This document shows positions 32,896 to 39,721 of a stretch of 39,721 nt of DNA, in pieces; positions within the stretch are counted from its first letter, which is position 1, and the number at the start of each line of letters is the position of its first letter. Position numbers and translations under genes: made by a program. This stretch comes from JBMTVT01 sp049451635 (GTDB taxonomy: Bacteria > Bacteroidota > Bacteroidia > Flavobacteriales > Flavobacteriaceae). Below the pieces are notes generated by a model. That model was not told the origin of the DNA. It was given only the letters and a program-made list of their open reading frames with translations, and did no database searches. Location of the stretch: the NCBI GenBank assembly GCA_049451635.1, contig JBMTVT010000011.1:1-39721 (forward strand), written 5' to 3'.

Positions 32896-35628
32896 ATGGA
32901 ATTACTTGAAGCAGAAAAAACAAATGTTTACAGATTTGGGAACAAGTCTGCTGATGGAAATAGCGAGATGCGAAACCTTTTGGGAGGAAAAGGGGCTAAT
33001 TTAGCAGAAATGAGTTCAATTGGGATACCTGTTCCTCCAGGTTTTACTATAACTACCGAAGTCTGCACCGAATATAATTTATTAGGGAAAGATGCTGTTG
33101 TAGCTATGATTAAAGATGAAGTTGAGGCATCTATTGAAAATATTGAAACATTAATGGGTACTACCTTTGGTGATAAGGAAAACCCATTATTGGTATCGGT
33201 ACGATCTGGTGCTAGAGTATCCATGCCCGGTATGATGGACACCGTTTTAAACCTTGGTATAAATGACGATGTGGTTATTGGGCTTGCCAAAAAAACAAAT
33301 AACGAACATTTTGCATGGGACTCTTACCGCCGTTTTATACAAATGTACGGAGGTGTTGTTCTAGGAATGAAACCAGCTTCAAAAGAAGATATTGATCCCT
33401 TTGAAGAAATCATGGAAAATTTAAAAGGTAAAAGAGGGATACATTTAGATACTGAATTTACTGTTCAAGATTTAAAAGATTTGGTTTACGATTTTAAAGA
33501 AGCCGTAAAAAAACAAACAGGGCATAATTTTCCTTCAAACCCATGGGATCAACTTTGGGGAGCTATTATAGCAGTATTTAATAGCTGGAATGGAGACCGC
33601 GCTATTTATTACAGAAACATGCACGGTTACCCAGAAGATTGGGGAACAGCAGTAAACGTACAAGCCATGGTGTATGGAAATATGGGTGGTAATTCTGGTA
33701 CTGGCGTTTGTTTTACACGTGATGCGGGTACTGGAGAAAGTGTTTTTAATGGGGAATATTTAATAAATGCACAAGGTGAAGATGTTGTAGCAGGTGTCCG
33801 CACGCCTCAGCAAATCACAAAATTAGGATCACAACGTTGGGCTAAATTAGCTAAAGTTGAAGAACAAGATAGATTAGAAAATTATCCATCATTAGAGGAA
33901 TTAATGCCCTCTATTTTTGAAGAATTAAATTCCTACCAGCAAAAACTGGAAGACCATTATCGAGATATGCAAGATATGGAGTTTACAATTGAAGATGGTA
34001 AACTTTGGATTTTACAAACCCGAAATGGCAAACGTACAGGAGCTGCTATGGTTAAAATAGCAGTAGATCTTTTAAATGAAGGGGTCTTAACCGAAGAAGA
34101 AGCTCTTTTGCGTATTGAGCCTAATAAATTAGATGAATTATTGCATCCTGTTTTTGATCCTGAAGCATTAAAAACAGCTCACGTTATAGCCCAAGGTTTA
34201 CCAGCATCACCAGGTGCAGCTACTGGTAAAATTGTGTTTTTTGCAGATGAAGCCAATAAATATAAAAATAGTATCCTAGTTCGTATTGAAACATCTCCTG
34301 AAGATTTAGAGGGCATGAATATTGCCAAGGGTATTTTAACAGCTCGTGGCGGAATGACATCTCATGCGGCAGTGGTAGCAAGAGGCATGGGTAAATGTTG
34401 TGTTTCTGGTGCCGGTGCTCTTAAAATTAATTATAAAGCCAGAACACTTAATGTAGATGGGCATGAATACCATGAAGGCGATTGGATTTCATTGAATGGT
34501 TCAACAGGAAACATCATTGAGGGTAAAGTTGCTACCATTGAACCAGAATTAACTGGTGAATTTGCCGAAATTATGAAGTTAGCTGATAAATATGGCATCA
34601 TGAAAGTACGTACCAATGCAGATACGCCTAAAGATGCTCGAATAGCACGAAATTTTGGAGCCGAAGGTATTGGCTTAACTAGAACCGAGCACATGTTTTT
34701 TGAGGTTGATAGAATTAAAGCCATGCGAGAAATGATTTTAGCCGATACGGTTAAGGGCAGAAAACAAGCATTGCAAGAATTATTGCCTATGCAACGTGAG
34801 GATTTTGAAGGCATTTTTGAAGCTATGGTGGGACTTCCAGTTACTATTCGTTTGTTAGATCCTCCTTTGCATGAGTTCGTGCCACATCAATTGGCAACAC
34901 AAAAGGAACTGGCTGATGACATGCATATTTCACTGCAAGCTGTGAAAAATAAAGTAGCAGAATTGGAAGAGTTTAACCCTATGTTAGGTCACAGAGGTTG
35001 TCGATTAGGTAATACCTATCCTGAAATTACAGAAATGCAAACCCGTGCTATTATTGAAGCAGCTTTGAATGTCAAACAAAAAGGCAAAACCGCTATCCCA
35101 GAAATAATGGTGCCTTTAGTTGGTACAGTTAAAGAGTTTGAAGAACAGGAAAACATTATCAGAAATACGGCAAATGCCATTTTTAAAGAAAGAAATGATA
35201 GTATTGAATACTTGGTAGGTACCATGATTGAAATTCCTCGTGCTGCTTTATTAGCTGATAAAATTGCTGAAAGAGCAGATTTCTTCTCTTTTGGAACCAA
35301 CGATTTAACACAGATGACTTTTGGGTATTCACGTGATGATGCTAGTAAATTCTTGCCTATTTATATAGCTAAGGGAATTTTAAAAGTTGATCCTTTTGAA
35401 GTTTTAGATCAAGAAGGTGTTGGACAATTAGTAAAAATGGGAACAGAAAGAGGCAGAAGTGTTAAACCTAATTTAAAAGTAGGTATATGCGGTGAGCATG
35501 GTGGTGAACCAAGTTCAGTTGAATTTTGTTATAATTCACGAATGAACTATGTAAGTTGCTCTCCTTATAGAGTGCCAATTGCCCGATTGGTTTCTGCGCA
35601 AGCTGCTATAAAAGAAAAGATTGAATAA
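32896..35628 (+). CDS. ppdK: Pyruvate, phosphate dikinase
   Basis: Reversibly converts pyruvate, ATP and phosphate to PEP, AMP and pyrophosphate in the cytoplasm. It has 910 residues in the standard order: an N-terminal ATP-grasp domain (about 1-350, beginning VYRFGNKSADG with GGKGANLAEM), the phosphohistidine domain with GGMTSHAAVVARGMGKCCV (catalytic His490), and the PEP/pyruvate barrel (about 540-910) with EGIGLTRTEHMF, FSFGTNDLTQMT and KVGICGEHGG. The length is slightly above the usual 870-880. It stands alone, with a hairpin terminator after it. The FNR-type site upstream suggests higher expression under low oxygen, where pyrophosphate-linked glycolysis saves energy. Confidence 0.95.
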   Translation: MELLEAEKTNVYRFGNKSADGNSEMRNLLGGKGANLAEMSSIGIPVPPGFTITTEVCTEYNLLGKDAVVAMIKDEVEASIENIETLMGTTFGDKENPLLVSVRSGARVSMPGMMDTVLNLGINDDVVIGLAKKTNNEHFAWDSYRRFIQMYGGVVLGMKPASKEDIDPFEEIMENLKGKRGIHLDTEFTVQDLKDLVYDFKEAVKKQTGHNFPSNPWDQLWGAIIAVFNSWNGDRAIYYRNMHGYPEDWGTAVNVQAMVYGNMGGNSGTGVCFTRDAGTGESVFNGEYLINAQGEDVVAGVRTPQQITKLGSQRWAKLAKVEEQDRLENYPSLEELMPSIFEELNSYQQKLEDHYRDMQDMEFTIEDGKLWILQTRNGKRTGAAMVKIAVDLLNEGVLTEEEALLRIEPNKLDELLHPVFDPEALKTAHVIAQGLPASPGAATGKIVFFADEANKYKNSILVRIETSPEDLEGMNIAKGILTARGGMTSHAAVVARGMGKCCVSGAGALKINYKARTLNVDGHEYHEGDWISLNGSTGNIIEGKVATIEPELTGEFAEIMKLADKYGIMKVRTNADTPKDARIARNFGAEGIGLTRTEHMFFEVDRIKAMREMILADTVKGRKQALQELLPMQREDFEGIFEAMVGLPVTIRLLDPPLHEFVPHQLATQKELADDMHISLQAVKNKVAELEEFNPMLGHRGCRLGNTYPEITEMQTRAIIEAALNVKQKGKTAIPEIMVPLVGTVKEFEEQENIIRNTANAIFKERNDSIEYLVGTMIEIPRAALLADKIAERADFFSFGTNDLTQMTFGYSRDDASKFLPIYIAKGILKVDPFEVLDQEGVGQLVKMGTERGRSVKPNLKVGICGEHGGEPSSVEFCYNSRMNYVSCSPYRVPIARLVSAQAAIKEKIE

Positions 35629-35648
35629 AATTTAGTTGTTTCTAGATT

Positions 35649-35683
35649 TAAACCCCGATGTATAATGTTTACATAGGGGTTTA
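35649..35683. terminator. Shared terminator between convergent ppdK and purL
   Basis: TAAACCCC (from 35649) pairs with GGGGTTTA (to 35683) around a 19-nt interior that can itself pair partly (GATGTA with TACAT-like bases). T-rich DNA follows on the ppdK side. The hairpin ends 2 bp before the purL stop, so both genes probably use it. Confidence 0.75.
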
Positions 35684-35685
35684 TT

Positions 35686-38600
35686 TTATCTGTTTTCTAT
35701 CCAAAGTCTGGCATTCACAAATGCTTCTAGCCAAGGTGTAACTTCATCTTTTCTGTTTTCTGGGTAATGGGCCCAGTTCCATTGGAACGTAGAACGCTCA
35801 ATATGTGGCATGGTTACTAAATGGCGTCCCGTTTTATCACACATCATAGCTGTGTTAAAATCAGAGCCGTTTGGGTTGTGAGGGTAACCTTCATAGCCAT
35901 ATTTGGCAACAATATGATATTTGTCTTCAGAATAAGGTAAATTGAATTTGCCTTCACCATGTGAAATCCAAACACCTAATGTGCTTCCCGCAAGTGTAGA
36001 AAGCATAACCGAATTATTCTCTTGAATTTTTACAGAAGTAAATGAGCTTTCATGTTTATGCGAATCGTTATGCTGCATTTTACCATGGATTTCATGGTCT
36101 GAATTTATTTCTTCCAATTCCATAAATAATTGGCAACCATTACAAATTCCAACGGAAAGCGTGTCTTCTCTATTAAAGAAATCTTGAATGGCTTTATTTG
36201 CTTTTTCATTGTACTTAATGGCGCCTGCCCAACCTTTGGCAGAACCTAAAACATCAGAGTTGCTAAAACCTCCTACAGCGCCTAAAAATTGAATATCTTC
36301 AAGAGTTTCTCTACCCGTAATTAAATCTGTCATATGTACATCTTTAACATCAAAACCAGCTAAATACATGGCGTTTGCCATTTCACGTTCGGAGTTACTT
36401 CCTTTTTCACGAAGAATAGCAGCTTTAGGTCTTTTAACATTTGATTCAGGCAATTTGCCAGTAAAATGTTTTGGGAAAGTATATTTAAGCGGTTGGTTTT
36501 TATAATTATCAAAACGATCTTTTGCCAACCCATTTGCTGTTTGTTTTTGGTCGAGTAGGAAAGAGGTTTTGTACCACATATCACGTAAACGAGATACCGT
36601 CATTGTAAATACATCTGTTCCGTTAATAATACTTAATACATCAGACTTGGTTACTTTTCCAATGTTGAAGAATTCAATATTGGATTCAGATAATGTATTT
36701 TCTATTGAACTATCTTTAGCTTGAATTACTATACCTGCATTTTCAGCAAACAAAAGTTTAAAAGAATCTTTCTCATTTAAAGCCGTTAAATCCAATTCTG
36801 CACCTAGACTATTATCTGCAAAACATAGTTCCAAAAGCGTTGTAATCAAACCACCAGAGGCTACATCATGTCCAGCGACAATTTGCTCATTTTTAATTAA
36901 ATTTTGAATGGTATTGAATACATTCTTTACATAAGAAGCATTCTTAACAGTTGGTGTTTCGTTACCTATTTTATTTAAAATTTGGGCAAACGAACTTCCT
37001 CCTAATTTAAAATGGTCTAGTGATAAATTAATGTAATAAATATTTCCGCCATTCTTTTTGAAAACGGGTTCAACAACTTTAGCAATATCATTGCAGTTGG
37101 CTGCTGCCGAAATAATAACAGTACCTGGAGAAATCACATCTTCGTTAGGATATTTCTGTTTCATGGAAAGTGAATCTTTCCCAGTTGGGACATTAATACC
37201 TAAATCAATGGCGAACTCTGAAACGGCTTCAACAGCTTCATATAAACGGGCATCTTCACCTTCATTTTTACAAGGCCACATCCAGTTTGCCGATAATGAA
37301 ACAGATTGTAAGCCATCTTTTAGAGGCGCCCAAATGATGTTGGTTAATGCTTCAGTAATGGCATTTCTACTGCCAGCAACAGGGTTAATTAATGCTGAGA
37401 TAGGCGAGTGGCCAATTGAGGTTGCAATACCTTCTTTTCCTTTAAAGTCCAGTGCCATTACACCAACATTGTTAAGCGGTAATTGTAATGGGCCAGCACA
37501 TTGTTGTTTGGCTACTTTACCGCCAACGCAACGATCCACTTTATTAACCAGCCAATCTTTACAAGCTACTGCTTCCAATTGTAAAACTTGGTCTAAATAG
37601 ATGTAAAATTCATCGGGGTTAAACATCAAATCACTGTAATTTCTTTTTACAGATTTATCGGTCATGACTGTTTTTGGAGAACTGCCAAACATATCTTCCA
37701 TTGCTAAATCCATGGGTTTGTGTCCGTTGGTTTTAGATTCAAAAGTAAATCTATCATCACCAGTAACATAGCCAACAGTATACATTGGAGACCGTTCACG
37801 GTCTGCTATTCTATGTAAAAAATCAATATGTTTCCCACTGATAACCAATCCCATTCTTTCTTGAGATTCGTTGCCAATAATTTCTTTATCCGATAGAGTT
37901 GGGTCACCCACAGGAAGGGCCTCTAAATCAATTTTACCACCAGTATCTTCAACCAATTCTGAGAGACAATTTAAGTGCCCTCCAGCACCATGGTCGTGAA
38001 TGGAAACAATAAAATTTTCTTCGCTTTCAACCATGCCACGAATCGCATTGGCAGCACGTTTTTGCATTTCTGGATTGGAACGCTGTACCGCATTCAACTC
38101 AATTCCTGAGGTAAATTCACCTGTATCAGCTGATGAAACTGCTGCTCCACCCATACCTATTCGGTAGTTTTCACCACCAAGAATTACTATCTTATCACCT
38201 TTTTTTGGGGTGTCTTTCAAAGCTTGATTTATTTTGCCATAACCAATTCCACCGGCTTGCATAATGACTTTATCGAAACCTAATTTCCTGTCATCCTCTT
38301 CATGTTCAAAAGTCAATACCGAACCACAAATAAGGGGTTGCCCAAATTTATTACCAAAATCTGATGCGCCATTTGAAGCTTTTATTAAAATATCCATAGG
38401 GGTTTGGTAGAGCCAATTACGTTCTGCAACGGCTTTTTCCCAAGGTCTGTTTTCTTCCAGTCTGGAATACGAAGTCATATAAACGGCAGTTCCGGCTAAA
38501 GGAATAGAACCTTTGCCACCTGCAAGCCTATCGCGAATTTCACCACCAGAACCTGTTGCTGCTCCGTTAAAAGGCTCTACAGTAGTTGGGAAATTATGGG

Positions 38601-39342
38601 TTTCTGCTTTAAGCGAAATCACAGATTCAAAATCTTGAGTGGTGTAAAAATCTGGAACATCAGCACGTTTAGGGGCAAATTGTTCTACTTTTGGGCCCTT
38701 TACAAAAGCCACATTATCTTTATATGCTGAAACAATATCGTTCGGATTTGTTTCAGAAGTTTTTTTTATGAGTTTAAAAAGTGAGGTTGGTTTTTCTTTG
38801 CCATCAATCACAAATGTACCATTGAATATTTTATGGCGACAATGCTCACTATTTACTTGTGAAAACCCAAAAACTTCAGAGTCCGTCAATGGTCTTCCAA
38901 TTTTTTCCGCCACACCTTCCAAATAGGCTACTTCTTCATCACTCAAAGACAAACCTTCTTGCATATTATAAGCTGCAATATTCTCAATATTCAAAATAGG
39001 TTCTGGCTTAATATTTATGGTAAACGATTCTTGATTCAATCCATTAAATTTTTCAGAAATCATTGGGTCAAAATCTTTAAAATTTTCACCAACAGCCTGA
39101 AATTCTTCAATTCGTATAATATTTTGAATGCCCATATTTTGAGTGATTTCCACCGCATTGGTACTCCAAGGTGTTATCATGGCAGCACGCGGACCAACAA
39201 AAAAAGCATCCAATGATGCTTGTTCGATTTTAGGTTGGTTACCAAAAAGCCATGTTAGCTTAGATATGGTTTCGGTTGATAATTCTTTTGTTGCTTGAAC
39301 AGCAAATACTTTACTGTTTTGGTTTCCGAAGAAATGAATCAT
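35686..39342 (-). CDS. purL: Phosphoribosylformylglycinamidine synthase (large, single-chain)
   Basis: Fourth step of purine synthesis, converting FGAR, glutamine and ATP to FGAM. The 1218 residues hold the N-terminal PurS-like part, the synthetase repeats (FSQVNSEHCRHKIF, AATGSGGEIRDRLAGGKGS, VSIHDHGAGGHLNCLSEL) and a C-terminal glutaminase (about 960-1218) with the nucleophile in GICNGCQLF (Cys1070) and the later His/Glu in TMPHIERS. This is the long form fused to PurQ, as in Proteobacteria and many Bacteroidota. The gene is a single unit and no PurR-like or PRPP-related site is visible upstream. Confidence 0.96.
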   Translation of the reverse strand: MIHFFGNQNSKVFAVQATKELSTETISKLTWLFGNQPKIEQASLDAFFVGPRAAMITPWSTNAVEITQNMGIQNIIRIEEFQAVGENFKDFDPMISEKFNGLNQESFTINIKPEPILNIENIAAYNMQEGLSLSDEEVAYLEGVAEKIGRPLTDSEVFGFSQVNSEHCRHKIFNGTFVIDGKEKPTSLFKLIKKTSETNPNDIVSAYKDNVAFVKGPKVEQFAPKRADVPDFYTTQDFESVISLKAETHNFPTTVEPFNGAATGSGGEIRDRLAGGKGSIPLAGTAVYMTSYSRLEENRPWEKAVAERNWLYQTPMDILIKASNGASDFGNKFGQPLICGSVLTFEHEEDDRKLGFDKVIMQAGGIGYGKINQALKDTPKKGDKIVILGGENYRIGMGGAAVSSADTGEFTSGIELNAVQRSNPEMQKRAANAIRGMVESEENFIVSIHDHGAGGHLNCLSELVEDTGGKIDLEALPVGDPTLSDKEIIGNESQERMGLVISGKHIDFLHRIADRERSPMYTVGYVTGDDRFTFESKTNGHKPMDLAMEDMFGSSPKTVMTDKSVKRNYSDLMFNPDEFYIYLDQVLQLEAVACKDWLVNKVDRCVGGKVAKQQCAGPLQLPLNNVGVMALDFKGKEGIATSIGHSPISALINPVAGSRNAITEALTNIIWAPLKDGLQSVSLSANWMWPCKNEGEDARLYEAVEAVSEFAIDLGINVPTGKDSLSMKQKYPNEDVISPGTVIISAAANCNDIAKVVEPVFKKNGGNIYYINLSLDHFKLGGSSFAQILNKIGNETPTVKNASYVKNVFNTIQNLIKNEQIVAGHDVASGGLITTLLELCFADNSLGAELDLTALNEKDSFKLLFAENAGIVIQAKDSSIENTLSESNIEFFNIGKVTKSDVLSIINGTDVFTMTVSRLRDMWYKTSFLLDQKQTANGLAKDRFDNYKNQPLKYTFPKHFTGKLPESNVKRPKAAILREKGSNSEREMANAMYLAGFDVKDVHMTDLITGRETLEDIQFLGAVGGFSNSDVLGSAKGWAGAIKYNEKANKAIQDFFNREDTLSVGICNGCQLFMELEEINSDHEIHGKMQHNDSHKHESSFTSVKIQENNSVMLSTLAGSTLGVWISHGEGKFNLPYSEDKYHIVAKYGYEGYPHNPNGSDFNTAMMCDKTGRHLVTMPHIERSTFQWNWAHYPENRKDEVTPWLEAFVNARLWIENR

Positions 39343-39457
39343 TATGTATTGGTTTGTGTTGTTTAATGAAAGTGCAAATTTACTTTTTTTAAGTGTAATT
39401 CCACCTAAATATTAAAGCTAAAATTTAGAGTTATTCACTATGTTTTGAACATAAAAA

Positions 39458-39478
39458 AAGCGACTTGTAAAGTCGCTC
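39458..39478 (-). terminator. Intrinsic terminator after the T9SS cargo gene
   Basis: Read leftward, AGCGACTT pairs with AAGTCGCT around a 3-nt loop and is followed by a run of seven T. It lies about 8 bp past the stop of the leftward gene at the window edge. Confidence 0.88.
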
Positions 39479-39485
39479 AAAAATA

Positions 39486-39721
39486 TTATTGTTTTATTAG
39501 TTTTTTGGTGACTTCACCATCTTTATAAATTAATTTTATTAAATAAATGCCTTTATTAAGATTGGTTACGTTTACTGAGTTTTTTGATTGTGTTATATTT
39601 TCTTTGGTAATTAATTTACCCAACACATTGTATATTTCAATATCTAGATTTTGAGTAGTTTTAAAATAAACAATTCCATTTTTTACTGGATTTGGATACA
39701 TATTAAAATTTAAAGCTGAAG
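39486..39721 (-). CDS. C-terminus of a T9SS-secreted protein (type A sorting domain), partial
   Basis: The 78 visible residues begin inside the gene (SALNFNMYPNPVKNG) and end KKLIKQ. YPNPV, then IYNVLGKLITKE, then VNVTNLNKGIYLIKLI is the pattern of the T9SS type A sorting domain, which directs a protein through the type IX machinery and is cut off or used for surface anchoring. The catalytic or binding part lies outside the window, so the function of the cargo cannot be given. The first Met in view is internal, not the start. Confidence 0.9.
   Translation of the reverse strand, partial: SALNFNMYPNPVKNGIVYFKTTQNLDIEIYNVLGKLITKENITQSKNSVNVTNLNKGIYLIKLIYKDGEVTKKLIKQ

Noticed and set aside
37058..37600. 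A 180-residue protein opposite purL
   Set aside because: It lies wholly inside purL on the other strand and has no recognisable domain or promoter.

Overview
The window looks like a chromosomal segment from a Flavobacteriia bacterium (phylum Bacteroidota). It is AT-rich. Promoters carry the Bacteroidota −7 element TAnnTTTG and ribosome-binding sites are weak or absent. The cytochrome cbb3 oxidase has a fused CcoN-CcoO subunit, and a type IX secretion (T9SS) C-terminal sorting domain sits at the right edge. No tRNA, rRNA, CRISPR array or prophage is visible.

Layout. 1-746: decayed IS3-family transposase. 900-3816: a Cu/Zn superoxide dismutase lipoprotein (leftward), divergent from hemN and a tandem universal stress protein (rightward). 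3991-9080 (leftward): an exporter operon read as tetR, ABC transporter, HlyD-type adaptor, TolC-type outer membrane protein. 9215-18016 (leftward): the complete cbb3 module, ccoI, ccoS, ccoNO, ccoQ, ccoP, ccoG, ccoH and a TauE/SafE-like membrane protein. 18122-21485 (rightward): an FNR-like regulator, then a vWA-domain/MoxR-type AAA+ pair. 21622-22154: an IS256 remnant joined to a fragment resembling the YdeI family. 22155-24335 (leftward): an M1 aminopeptidase and a broken DUF6265-like gene. 24431-30311 (leftward): a fatty-acid oxidation operon, marR, fadN, fadA, fadE. 30556-32616 (leftward): a long-chain acyl-CoA ligase and a small membrane protein interrupted by an in-frame TGA. 32896-35628: pyruvate phosphate dikinase. 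35686-39342: purL. 39486-39721: the C-terminus of a T9SS cargo protein.

How the parts fit. The strongest unexplained signal is regulatory. Four 14-bp sites of the form ATGAY-N4-RTCAT have FNR geometry but A instead of T as the outer base. They lie upstream of hemN, ccoS-ccoNO, ccoI and ppdK. In each case the site centre is exactly 33 bp from the centre of a −7-like element, as expected for an activator bound near −41.5. The regulator encoded between ccoI and the vWA gene is the obvious candidate. It keeps three of the four FNR iron-sulfur cysteines at colinear positions but has Asn in place of the fourth. The window therefore appears to hold a small oxygen- or redox-responsive regulon covering anaerobic heme synthesis, a high-affinity oxidase, its copper loading and pyruvate/PEP metabolism.

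Two further operons show likely local control. A perfect 17-bp palindrome overlaps the −7 element of the tetR-exporter operon. A perfect 28-bp palindrome lies directly upstream of the −7 element of the marR-fad operon. Several genes are broken (IS3, IS256, the DUF6265-like gene, the small membrane protein), mostly by single-base changes in homopolymer runs, while the long housekeeping genes are intact.
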